Part shown: positions 1-5,599 of the stretch, piece after piece | Layout: every line of letters starts with the position of its first letter | How positions within the stretch are numbered: the stretch's first letter is position 1 | NCBI GenBank assembly: GCA_002391065.1 | Contig: DGRP01000173.1 | Location: forward strand, 1 to 8,737 | Reading direction: 5' to 3' | Length of the DNA stretch: 8,737 bases | From: Ruminococcus sp. UBA4385 | Lineage (GTDB): Bacteria; Bacillota_A; Clostridia; Oscillospirales; Ruminococcaceae | The notes under the pieces: model-generated | What the model was told of the DNA's origin: nothing | Databases searched by the model: none | Seen by the model: the letters and a program-made list of their open reading frames with translations, nothing else | Program-made: the position numbers and the translations under genes

Positions 1-1408
1 TCTTCGTATCCTTCTCCCTCCGCCGTTTTTCTTCTTCCATCAAATTAGAGATATAGTCACATCTGGATATTTCCCCATAAGTCTTAGAAATATCCGAATA
101 AACATCATACCGCTGCCGACAGCCTTCAAGGTTTTCCTTGAGGGCTGATATTTTTTTGCTCAAATTTTCAGTGCGCTCACGCAGACGGTCAATATCCTCA
201 AGTGTGTGAACATCGTTGTTGTCCATAGCCTGCCTGCAAATCGCCATTTTGAGTTGTTCAGAAGCAGACAGTTTATCCTTAACTGATAACTCTTTATAAA
301 GCTGCGCCTGTTCCCATAGGCTGACCAGACGGTTATGTTCTTCAATATAGTTATTTATCTCCTGCCTCTGCTTTTCATATTCTGCACGGATTTTTGTGAT
401 CCTGCCTTCCAAATCACCGATAGATACGATCCTGTCTTTGTTTATCACAGACAGCTGTGCAGACAGTTTGTAAACATCAAGATCGTTATCCGCAGAGTAT
501 TCCGCTGTGAGGATTCTCTTGCGTTGCACTTTTTTTCGCTGCTCGGCAAGTATCCGAACATCTCCGATGATAGCAACATAAGCCGCCCTCAACTTTGACT
601 TACTATCCATGCTGGGAGTAGTTCCTGCACCTACTTCACGATAGAGTATGCAAGTTTTCAAGCTATCCTCGGTGTATTCCTCACCAAGCGTTTTAGTTCT
701 GACAAACCGTTCCTGCCCGGGTGCTTTCACGGATATGTACTTTCCACGCTTGACCTCATATCCACGTTCTTCAAGCACCTGCATCAACTCATCAAGCGAG
801 TTGACCGAGGGTATCAATTCGTCAATAGTTTGACGTATCTGCTCTTTCCATGAAGTGCCTTTCTTGTTCTGATTCCATTCATAGTAGCTGACCGACCGCC
901 CCTTGTTTTCAAAATTGAGTGCAGGAGTAACTCCAAAGGCACGGCATACTCCGTTGGTGGTTTCTCTTGCCTGCCTTAAAGAATTGCGGTTGGCATAATA
1001 CTTCTGACCGGACAGCGAGTAAGAATTGAGTATCATATGACAATGCACATGGCTGCGGTCAACGTGCGTTGCAATGACCGCCTGAGCATCGTCCCCAAAG
1101 TTCTTGCGGACAAAAGCCTTGGCTATCTTGTGAGCAAGCTCCGGCGTGACATTCTCTTCATCAGCAAAACTCATGATATAGTGGATAGCCTTAACAGTGG
1201 CTTTCCCCATAAGGGGCAGAGGGCTGTCAAAGTTATCTCTCGCAAATTGATTGTAAACCGCCTTCATCTGCAAGTAGGCGTCACGAGCGTTTGTAGTACA
1301 GTTTATCGAGGTAGTATAAACCATGTCCTCGGTCTTGTCGGGATTCAGGATATACCTTAAACTGTTGTCCACCGTAGAGTGGATACATATTGACTTAACG
1401 TATGGGAT
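1..1408 (-). CDS. Relaxase / mobilization nuclease (MobP-like), 3' end beyond window, apparent ATC start
   Basis: This frame is open from 1408 to the left edge (469 codons, no stop). The protein would nick one strand at oriT and stay bound to the 5' end during conjugative transfer. Near the N-terminus it has SICIHSTVDNSLRYILNPDK, typical of relaxases, with Y19 a candidate nicking tyrosine. The metal-binding histidine motif is HVDRSHVHCHMILNS (H115, D117, H120, H122, H124). The remainder is charged and probably helical or coiled coil (about residues 300-469). No ATG, GTG, TTG or CTG lies between the upstream in-frame stop near 1468 and the conserved N-terminus. The first GTG (1376-1378) is V13 of the motif. 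ATC at 1406-1408 gives I(M)-P-Y-V-K, which fits family N-termini, and follows GAGGTGAG by 6 nt. It overlaps mobC by 52 bp, suggesting coupled translation. Family is sure; the start is inferred. Confidence 0.9.
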   Translation of the reverse strand, partial: MPYVKSICIHSTVDNSLRYILNPDKTEDMVYTTSINCTTNARDAYLQMKAVYNQFARDNFDSPLPLMGKATVKAIHYIMSFADEENVTPELAHKIAKAFVRKNFGDDAQAVIATHVDRSHVHCHMILNSYSLSGQKYYANRNSLRQARETTNGVCRAFGVTPALNFENKGRSVSYYEWNQNKKGTSWKEQIRQTIDELIPSVNSLDELMQVLEERGYEVKRGKYISVKAPGQERFVRTKTLGEEYTEDSLKTCILYREVGAGTTPSMDSKSKLRAAYVAIIGDVRILAEQRKKVQRKRILTAEYSADNDLDVYKLSAQLSVINKDRIVSIGDLEGRITKIRAEYEKQRQEINNYIEEHNRLVSLWEQAQLYKELSVKDKLSASEQLKMAICRQAMDNNDVHTLEDIDRLRERTENLSKKISALKENLEGCRQRYDVYSDISKTYGEISRCDYISNLMEEEKRRREKDTK

Positions 1409-1695
1409 AACTCGCTCACCTCGTCCCGCAGCTTTTCTACATCTGCCGCATAGATATTGTTCGTTTCATTCGCTTTTTTAGCGATCTGATTAATGTTATT
1501 GGAAATGATACGCATACCGTTGAGCACAGGTGCCAAGTCTTTTACATTCAGAACATTCACCTCGGAATTTATAGCTCTGTCCCTTATGAAAGCCGTTGTT
1601 GACGTATGACAAGCCTCAGCCCTTCTCTCGACCTCTGCCCATTGCTGCATATCAAATGTTACCTTCTTCTCTTTTACTTGTTTATATTTTCTCAT
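1357..1695 (-). CDS. mobC: MobC-like relaxosome accessory protein (ribbon-helix-helix)
   Basis: This 112-aa protein is the likely oriT-binding partner of the relaxase. The N-terminal part (about residues 5-40) reads like a ribbon-helix-helix domain: basic MRKYKQVKEKK, a strand VTFD, then helices ending in TAFIRDRAI. The C-terminal half has the LAPVLNGMRIISNNINQIAKKAN stretch characteristic of MobC families and then a short helical tail. I start at ATG 1693-1695 because GGAAGGAGC (1705-1713) sits 9 nt upstream; an upstream in-frame extension to 1788 would read through this site and the promoter. The 3' end overlaps the relaxase start in the -1 frame. In related systems MobC binds near oriT and aids strand opening; the hairpins just upstream fit that role. 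Confidence 0.85.
   Translation of the reverse strand: MRKYKQVKEKKVTFDMQQWAEVERRAEACHTSTTAFIRDRAINSEVNVLNVKDLAPVLNGMRIISNNINQIAKKANETNNIYAADVEKLRDEVSELSHTLSQYVSTLRWTTV
1406..1422 (-). promoter_or_regulatory. Shine-Dalgarno and proposed AUC start codon of the relaxase
   Basis: On the minus strand GAGGTGAG (1415-1422) matches the extended anti-Shine-Dalgarno of Firmicutes at seven consecutive bases, followed by CGAGTT and then ATC (1406-1408). It lies inside the mobC coding region. AUC is a poor initiator in bacteria and IF3 discriminates against it, so low relaxase output would be expected. The site is seen in the sequence; its use as a start is inference. Confidence 0.5.
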
Positions 1696-1719
1696 TGATG
1701 TATTGCTCCTTCCTGTTTT

Positions 1720-1748
1720 GTTATATTTTTTGTGTGCTGTCCTCGCAA
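1720..1748 (-). promoter_or_regulatory. Possible promoter of mobC-relaxase
   Basis: On the minus strand TTGCGA (1743-1748) and TATAAC (1720-1725) are separated by 17 nt. The predicted transcript start would fall almost on the ribosome binding site, leaving a leader of about 18 nt, so the call is tentative. The position next to the oriT hairpins would let MobC or relaxase binding repress it. Confidence 0.35.
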
Positions 1749-1758
1749 GAGGGCATTG

Positions 1759-1783
1759 GTTAAGGGTGACGGGTTCCCTTAAC
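1759..1783. repeat. Perfect hairpin, 8-bp stem, 9-nt loop
   Basis: GTTAAGGG (1759-1766) and CCCTTAAC (1776-1783) are perfect inverted repeats around TGACGGGTT. It is the first of four closely spaced hairpins upstream of mobC and is probably part of the oriT region or an operator. Confidence 0.6.
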
Positions 1784-1787
1784 ATCA

Positions 1788-1860
1788 AAATCCGAGGGGT
1801 AACGCCGAGGATTTGGAAGAAAGTGGGAGAGTACGCACCACTTTCTATACTTGCTGGTAG
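1788..1860. other. oriT: Candidate origin of transfer (oriT) with putative nick region
   Basis: AAATCC (1788-1793) pairs with GGATTT (1809-1814), with CCGAGG repeated directly at 1792 and 1805. Next comes a 9-bp perfect stem, AGAAAGTGG (1818-1826) with CCACTTTCT (1838-1846), around an 11-nt loop. Directly after it is TATACTTGCTGG (1847-1858). An inverted repeat followed within a few bases by a short conserved nick sequence is the plan of IncP-like (MobP) origins, whose nic core is ATCCTG|C; TATACTTGC is loosely similar. Position beside mobC and the relaxase supports oriT. The nick position is inference only. Confidence 0.5.
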
Positions 1861-1870
1861 AATGTTTTTA

Positions 1871-1895
1871 GCGAATGACGATAACTGCCATTCGC
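1871..1895. repeat. Perfect hairpin, 7-bp stem, 11-nt loop
   Basis: GCGAATG (1871-1877) pairs with CATTCGC (1889-1895). The loop is 11 nt, the same length as in the neighbouring oriT hairpin. It could be a second relaxosome protein site. Confidence 0.55.
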
Positions 1896-1903
1896 ACGAT
1901 CTT

Positions 1904-1919
1904 CAGCCCGTATGGGCTG
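1904..1919. repeat. Small hairpin, 6-bp stem, GTAT loop
   Basis: CAGCCC (1904-1909) pairs with GGGCTG (1914-1919). No T-tract follows directly on either strand, so it does not look like a terminator. It closes the row of hairpins between mobC and the large inverted repeat. Confidence 0.45.
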
Positions 1920-1977
1920 CTGCCAAAAAAATTTTGCCTGCGCTAAAAGAAACTGTTTCAGCAGTCCCTTCTATTAT

Positions 1978-2132
1978 TACCTAGGATTTTCAAAGAAAAG
2001 TTAAGGCAGTTTCGCATTGCTTCGGAAAACTTCGTATCATTAAACAAATCGGGGTATGTGAAATTGTGCAAAAAGTAGAATTTTTCAAAAAATTCGGATT
2101 TTGCCTTAACTTTTGACCCGAAATCCTAGGTA
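1978..2132. repeat. Large inverted repeat, 31-nt arms around 93 nt
   Basis: The left arm (1978-2008) and right arm (2102-2132) are inverted copies matching at 25 of 31 positions. The outer 12 bases, TACCTAGGATTT, and the inner 13, AAAAGTTAAGGCA, match perfectly; all six mismatches sit together in the middle. Each arm contains CCTAGG. The 93-nt spacer is AT-rich and includes a second hairpin. No coding sequence is present. It stands just upstream of the primase-like gene, so a single-strand initiation site or replication origin is possible; a miniature transposable element is another option. Confidence 0.7.
2078..2095. repeat. AT-rich hairpin inside the large inverted repeat
   Basis: GAATTTTT (2078-2085) and AAAAATTC (2088-2095) form a perfect 8-bp stem with a 2-nt turn. 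It lies next to the right arm of the large inverted repeat. An AT-rich, easily melted element here would suit an origin, but this is only suggestive. Confidence 0.45.
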
Positions 2133-2236
2133 TAAGTGAGAGGGTCAATTTCCCAAAGAAAAAATTTAGCCGATTTTCTTTTTTGGTTCGCCTATTGAAT
2201 AGATGCTCTCGAATAGTTCAATGTGAGGGAGGAGAT

Positions 2237-2860
2237 ATGACAAACAATATCTTTCAAGACATCAAAGACAGGGTCGATCTAAAGGACCTCGTTCGCTATT
2301 ATGGTCTGGAAGTGGACCGAGGCGGTTTTGCCTGCTGCCCGTTTCACAACGAGAGGAACCCTTCTTTTAAAGTCTATGAAGATCATTACCATTGCTTCGG
2401 CTGTGGTGAACATGGAGATCACGTTGACTTTGTTCAGAAGCTCTACGGACTTACGAATATTGAAGCTGCAAAGAAGATAAGTCACGATTTAGGGCTTGGT
2501 CTTGATAACGGAGAACTCGCCATTCCCGTGAAACCGAGATTACTCAAGCCCAAAAATGACGAGGCGTTTTTATTGTGGCTCGATGAGTCGGTGCATACGC
2601 TTCTTGAATACAAAAAGCTGCTGAATTATTGGGAGAAAATCTACGACCCCCGCAGCCCGATAGATAATGTCGATGACCGTTATCTTGAAAGCATAAACAA
2701 ACGGGGCTATACCGAGTACTATCTCGATAAGCTGCTATACGGAAATGAGAGTGAACAGCGTAAGTTTTATGAAATGGACAGGGACTATCCTCTGAACATA
2801 AAAAAACGGCTGGATCAGCTTGATGCTGTCAGCCGGACTGCGCCAAAACACGCAATGTGA
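2237..2860 (+). CDS. CHC2 zinc-finger primase-like protein without TOPRIM domain
   Basis: This 207-aa protein begins with the DnaG-type zinc-binding domain (about residues 5-90). The ligands are C34 (CPFH motif), H37, C53 and C56 (CFGCG), and it also has the usual I-K-x-R-V-D-L-x-D-L-V-R-x-Y-G lead-in. In DnaG this domain recognises the template for primer synthesis. The catalytic TOPRIM part is missing: after about residue 100 comes a charged helical tail with no motif I recognise. CHC2-only proteins are common beside mobilization genes in clostridial elements. I start at ATG 2237 because GGGAGGAG lies just upstream; a TTG start 54 nt earlier has no such site. It is the first gene of a plus-strand operon of six genes. 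Template recognition for second-strand priming after transfer is an inference. Confidence 0.85.
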   Translation: MTNNIFQDIKDRVDLKDLVRYYGLEVDRGGFACCPFHNERNPSFKVYEDHYHCFGCGEHGDHVDFVQKLYGLTNIEAAKKISHDLGLGLDNGELAIPVKPRLLKPKNDEAFLLWLDESVHTLLEYKKLLNYWEKIYDPRSPIDNVDDRYLESINKRGYTEYYLDKLLYGNESEQRKFYEMDRDYPLNIKKRLDQLDAVSRTAPKHAM

Positions 2861-2878
2861 AATATGGAGGTAAAACTA

Positions 2879-2980
2879 ATGATAAAGTTTATAATAGGTA
2901 CAATGGTCGGCGGGACAATCGGCTTTTTCACCGCAGCGCTGCTTGCTGCCGCCAAGAGGGGAAATGACTATGAGGTTTGA
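2879..2980 (+). CDS. DUF3789-like small membrane peptide
   Basis: A 33-aa peptide with one hydrophobic segment rich in glycine and alanine (about residues 3-25, starting MIKFIIGTMVGG) followed by a short charged tail. Length and pattern match the short DUF3789 family found in mobile elements of clostridia; the family has no known function. TGGAGG lies 8 nt before the ATG. The last codons overlap the start of the next gene, so translation is probably coupled. A single-pass inner-membrane location is likely. Confidence 0.65.
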   Translation: MIKFIIGTMVGGTIGFFTAALLAAAKRGNDYEV

Positions 2981-3362
2981 TAACAGAGATACAGAGTTTT
3001 TCATGTACCTTGTAAAAACTTTTGTTGCGGACAAGAGTACATACCTGCTGCCGGCAAACGAGTTTTACAAAACTGATTCAACAAAAACGCTGCTTGGTTA
3101 TTATGATGAGGAATATGTGTATCTGATACCATCGGTCATAATTGGTATGTGTGAGGATTACCTGACTAAGCTCGGCAAGCCCCACGTCAATATCCAAAAT
3201 GTTCTGAATACGCTGTTCAGGGCGAACCTCATCAAAGTCGGCTGGGTGATGCGTAAGGATATGAGATACCGCCCGGAGAAAAGGATAGGCGGTAAGCGAA
3301 GGAGATACATCACCTTCATCAGAAAGGAACTTACAAAGGAAAGGAATATAAACAATGTCTAA
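2970..3362 (+). CDS. Hypothetical protein, possibly a winged-helix-like C-terminal module of a primase-helicase
   Basis: A 130-aa soluble protein, no signal or membrane segment. I choose ATG 2970 because AGAGGGG ends about 8 nt upstream; ATG 2964 is too close to that site. The section LLGYYDEEYVYLIPSVI, then a helical part, then a basic C-terminus RIGGKRRRYITFIRKEL reminds me of the last ~100 residues of element-encoded DUF927-type primase-helicases, but this is from memory and weak. It overlaps DUF3789 by 11 bp upstream and the next gene by 8 bp. The basic tail would suit nucleic acid binding. Function unknown. Confidence 0.75.
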   Translation: MRFDNRDTEFFMYLVKTFVADKSTYLLPANEFYKTDSTKTLLGYYDEEYVYLIPSVIIGMCEDYLTKLGKPHVNIQNVLNTLFRANLIKVGWVMRKDMRYRPEKRIGGKRRRYITFIRKELTKERNINNV

Positions 3363-3540
3363 TGAAAAAATCATTATGATGATGCTGTGCTTCGGAGTTA
3401 GCATAACCGAGCTTGCCGACCAGCTTATATTATCGGAGGAGGAAATGGTCGATAATCTCAACACCGAAATGGACATTGCTGAAAGCTTTGAGGCAATGCT
3501 GGCGATAGCTGAAATCGTAAAAAGAGGGGAGAGGGCATAA
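3355..3540 (+). CDS. Hypothetical small acidic protein
   Basis: A 61-aa protein I do not recognise. It is mostly predicted helix and acidic. ITELADQLILSEEEMVDNL looks like a helix-turn-helix pair (ADQL, turn, EEEM) but is too short to assign. An AAAGGAAAGGAA ribosome site precedes the ATG. It overlaps the upstream gene by 8 bp, and its stop TAA shares a base with the ATG of the HU gene (TAATG), so it belongs to the same translationally coupled operon. Confidence 0.65.
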   Translation: MSNEKIIMMMLCFGVSITELADQLILSEEEMVDNLNTEMDIAESFEAMLAIAEIVKRGERA

Positions 3541-3785
3541 TGGATACACAGGAATTTACAAGAGAGCTGGCAGCTCGCAAGGGTATATCAGAACAGACAG
3601 CTTACCGCTACATAAATTCGGTGATGGACACCATTCGGCAGGTGCTTGCCGAGGGTGACGAGGTGAGGATAGGCAGCTTCGGCAAGTTTACCGTTGTCAC
3701 CGATCTGGAGGGCAACAAGACTGCTATGCTCTGTTCGGGCAAGTCGCTGCGGCAGGCTTTGACGGCGGGGGAGGGGATAGTCTGA
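3540..3785 (+). CDS. HU-family-like DNA-binding protein with shortened arm
   Basis: An 81-aa protein with the fold signature of HU/IHF proteins: N-terminal helices with EFTRELAARKGIS (residues 5-17), a second helix, then VRIGSFGKF (42-50) holding the G-x-F-G-x-F core. The C-terminus SGKSLRQAL resembles the end helix of HU (AGKALKDAV). The normal DNA-gripping beta arm, including the proline that kinks DNA, is much reduced, so sharp bending may be lost. HU proteins are about 90 residues. In a mobile element it might help shape oriT or the recombination complex. It shares one base with the gene before and overlaps the next by 4 bp. Confidence 0.8.
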   Translation: MDTQEFTRELAARKGISEQTAYRYINSVMDTIRQVLAEGDEVRIGSFGKFTVVTDLEGNKTAMLCSGKSLRQALTAGEGIV

Positions 3786-3994
3786 ACGAGCCGAAGGAGG
3801 TTCAACGCAAGGTTGGCGGATATAACGTGACTATCACCTTCAAGGGGTATAACCCTGATATTAAGAATAAGATACTCGACCTGCTGTGTGATAATTTTGA
3901 ACATCGTGTCATGAACGGAGCACGGAAGGGTGGTAATAATCGACCCGTTGCCAATAATGCTGATGAAAAAGATTATAAAAGTGATAATGGTTAA
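3782..3994 (+). CDS. TnpW-like small protein, apparent CTG start
   Basis: A 70-aa protein with EVQRKVGGYNVTITF followed by KNKILDLLCDNF. This strand-then-helix pattern is like the transposon-encoded TnpW family of clostridial elements, whose function is unclear. No ATG, GTG or TTG exists upstream in this frame before a stop; the nearest GTG (3827) would remove most of the conserved strand and lacks a ribosome site. CTG at 3782 lies 5 nt after GGGGGAGGGG and gives LNEPKEV, which fits expected N-termini. It overlaps the HU stop (CTGA). The C-terminus is asparagine-rich and probably disordered. It is the last gene of the operon. Start choice is an inference. Confidence 0.6.
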   Translation: MNEPKEVQRKVGGYNVTITFKGYNPDIKNKILDLLCDNFEHRVMNGARKGGNNRPVANNADEKDYKSDNG

Positions 3995-4047
3995 GGTTAT
4001 CACTAAATTCAGTTGACAGGCAAAATAGGAGAACACAGCTTTTTAGG

Positions 4048-4082
4048 CAAAAAAAGAAAGGGGGCTGCCACGCAGCAGCCCC
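4048..4082 (-). terminator. Rho-independent terminator of the redox genes
   Basis: On the minus strand GGGGCTGC pairs with GCAGCCCC (stem 4075-4082 and 4061-4068, 6-nt loop), followed by CCTTTCTTTTTTT. It lies 26 bp after the aldo/keto reductase stop. On the plus strand no T-run follows the hairpin, so it would not serve the operon coming from the left. Confidence 0.85.
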
Positions 4083-4107
4083 GCTATTCCAAGGAACAGC
4101 TATAGCA

Positions 4108-4917
4108 TTATTCTTTCATAGCAAGTAGCACCTGCATATCCTCGTCACTAATGACAAAGTCAAGCTCGGTGTTCTGTTTGATATATTCCTCGTGGACAGA
4201 TTTCGGCAGAGGAAGCGTTCCGAGCTGGAGGTCAAAGCGGTTTGCAAGCTGAGATACAGAAACCCCGTATTTTTCAGCCATAGCTTCGATCTCTGCCTTG
4301 CCCGACAGCCTGCCTGTTGCATTAGGGGAGTAGGCTTCAACAAGAATGTCATTCGCCTTGCAGAAATCCATAAGCTCCTGCGGAACGTGACCGATATGCA
4401 CTCTGATCTGGTTTACCATAGGCTTTATCCTTGCGTTGTCGATCAGATTTTGCAGATCATCTATGCTGAAATTTGAAACGCCGATCGCTTTGAGCTTGCC
4501 GGCATCATAGGCCTCCTCAAAGGCTTTCCAGACTGCAAGGTTCTCTTCGTTGTAGGTCTTGCTCTGATCTCCGCCCCAGGGTCTCGGCCAGTGTATCAGC
4601 ATAAGGTCAAGGTAGGGGGTATCGAGCCTTGCGAGGGAATCATTGATGTGACGGACAGCTTCATCATAGGTCTTTATCTCGGCAGGCAGCTTTGACGTGA
4701 CATTATAGCTTTCACGGGGCTTGCCGCTCGCCTTCATTCCCTTGCCGACGCCTGCTTCGTTGCCGTAAGCGATAGCCGTGTCGATGTGAAGATAGCCGAT
4801 GTCGAGAGCGTATTTTACAACTCGATCTGCGTCCTGCTCCGAGGTCTGCCATGTGCCGAGTGCGACCTTCGGTATCTTGTTTCCGTTTGCCAGCGTATAG
4901 GTCTCCTGATAGATCAT
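4108..4917 (-). CDS. Aldo/keto reductase (2,5-diketo-gluconate reductase-like group)
   Basis: A 269-aa NADPH-dependent reductase of carbonyl compounds, cytosolic (beta/alpha)8 barrel. The catalytic tetrad is visible: D46 (HIDTA), Y51 (AYGNE), K76 (TSKL) and H109 (LIHWP). KAIGVSNFS and the late LPLPKSVHEEYIKQN stretch are the usual family and cofactor-binding signatures. Length is normal to slightly short. I start at ATG 4917, 8 nt after AGGAGG; a GTG at 4926 overlaps that ribosome site. It has its own promoter (4947-4975) although the nitroreductase upstream runs in the same direction, so it may be made both alone and by read-through. The true substrate cannot be told from sequence; detoxification of reactive aldehydes is likely. 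Confidence 0.92.
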   Translation of the reverse strand: MIYQETYTLANGNKIPKVALGTWQTSEQDADRVVKYALDIGYLHIDTAIAYGNEAGVGKGMKASGKPRESYNVTSKLPAEIKTYDEAVRHINDSLARLDTPYLDLMLIHWPRPWGGDQSKTYNEENLAVWKAFEEAYDAGKLKAIGVSNFSIDDLQNLIDNARIKPMVNQIRVHIGHVPQELMDFCKANDILVEAYSPNATGRLSGKAEIEAMAEKYGVSVSQLANRFDLQLGTLPLPKSVHEEYIKQNTELDFVISDEDMQVLLAMKE

Positions 4918-4941
4918 AGAGAACACCTCCTGTTATTATTT

Positions 4942-4954
4942 GGTATATTATACC
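4942..4954. promoter_or_regulatory. Operator-like palindrome over the -10 of the aldo/keto reductase promoter
   Basis: GGTATA-T-TATACC is a perfect 6+6 palindrome covering the -10 box. The same half-sites flank the -10 of the upstream redox promoter (5891-5908) with a 6-nt spacer. A regulator binding here would block RNA polymerase. No regulator gene is seen nearby. Confidence 0.45.
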
Positions 4955-4975
4955 ATATTGCAGGGGAAATTGCAA
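4947..4975 (-). promoter_or_regulatory. Sigma-70-type promoter of the aldo/keto reductase
   Basis: On the minus strand TTGCAA (4970-4975), 17 nt, then TATAAT (4947-4952) preceded by TGG (extended -10). Spacing to the gene start is about 30 bp. Two inverted repeats overlap it, entered separately. Confidence 0.75.
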
Positions 4976-4977
4976 TA
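4956..4977. promoter_or_regulatory. Inverted repeat between -35 and -10
   Basis: TATTGCA (4956-4962) and TGCAATA (4971-4977) are perfect inverted repeats with an 8-nt GC-rich spacer, overlapping the -35 box. The geometry suits a dimeric regulator such as a MarR or HxlR type, but no family is identified. Confidence 0.45.
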
Positions 4978-4991
4978 CCTTTTTTATATCA

Positions 4992-5582
4992 TCAGATGTA
5001 TGTTACCTTATTCCCTGTCCTCTCCAGCGGCTTCCGGAAGGGGAGTCCGTCCTCGGTATCAGCATACCCGATAGCCAGCGCACCATAGATACGCTCGTTT
5101 TTCTCAAGCCCAAGAGTGCGCTCATACTCAAGCAGAGCCTTGTCCTCGTTCAGCCATTTGAGCTGGTTTATCCAGCAGCTGCCGAGGTCAAGCTCGTTAG
5201 CGGCTATCATCATGTTTTCAAGGGCGCAGGCACAGTCAGCTATGTTGTTGCCGTAGTCCTTCTGATTAGCCACGATTATCAAGGTGTCCGGATTGTAGTG
5301 GAAAATGTAATTACCCTTTTTCGAGGCTCTGATCGAATTGGCAATAGACTTATACATACCCTCGGTGATCTCCATTTGAGCAAAAGCCGACTGTGCAAGT
5401 TCAGCAAGCTTGTTGAGGACTTCCTTTTTTCTCACCACGATAAAATGGCAGCTCTGTGAGTTACCGCCGCTTGGTGCAAAGCGCCCGGCAATTACAATCT
5501 TATCAAGCTTTTCTAACTCAACAGACTTGTCGGAAAAGCGGCGGGTGCTGCGGCGGGTTTTTATGGCTTCGAGTGTGGTCAT
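4992..5582 (-). CDS. Nitroreductase family protein (FMN-dependent)
   Basis: A 196-aa protein of the nitroreductase/FMN oxidoreductase fold, cytosolic and normally dimeric. Signatures: TRRSTRRFSDKSV (residues 9-21, phosphate of FMN), FAPSGGNSQS (36-45), a central helix with NMMIAANELDLGSCWI, and late LGLEKNERIYGALAIGYAD. It would use NAD(P)H to reduce nitro compounds or quinones; the physiological substrate is unknown. ATG 5582 is 8 nt after AAGGAG. It lies 17 nt after the helix-hairpin-helix gene, in the same operon, and upstream of the aldo/keto reductase. Together they form a small redox or detoxification cargo. Length is normal. Confidence 0.9.
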   Translation of the reverse strand: MTTLEAIKTRRSTRRFSDKSVELEKLDKIVIAGRFAPSGGNSQSCHFIVVRKKEVLNKLAELAQSAFAQMEITEGMYKSIANSIRASKKGNYIFHYNPDTLIIVANQKDYGNNIADCACALENMMIAANELDLGSCWINQLKWLNEDKALLEYERTLGLEKNERIYGALAIGYADTEDGLPFRKPLERTGNKVTYI

Positions 5583-5599
5583 GTATATTTCTCCTTATA

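Noticed and set aside
1037..1360. Plus-strand 107-aa frame
   Set aside because: It lies wholly antisense to the conserved relaxase histidine-motif region and has no ribosome site or recognisable product.
1357..1468. MobC-relaxase fusion by -1 ribosomal frameshift
   Set aside because: The frames have the right relation, but no canonical X-XXY-YYZ slippery heptamer lies in the overlap, whereas a strong Shine-Dalgarno with ATC does. Not fully excluded.
1703..1984. Plus-strand 93-aa frame across the oriT region
   Set aside because: It runs through the hairpins and mobC leader, has no ribosome site and no protein-like pattern.
3078..3476. Minus-strand 132-aa and 65-aa frames
   Set aside because: Shadows of the two hypothetical genes in the plus-strand operon, which have ribosome sites and overlapping starts.
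3608..4036. Minus-strand 142-aa frame
   Set aside because: Antisense to HU and the TnpW-like gene; the amino-acid pattern is not that of a real protein and there is no ribosome site.
4712..5088. Frames on both strands across the aldo/keto reductase-nitroreductase gap
   Set aside because: They cross a clear promoter and the ends of two well-recognised enzymes; arginine-rich low-complexity translation.
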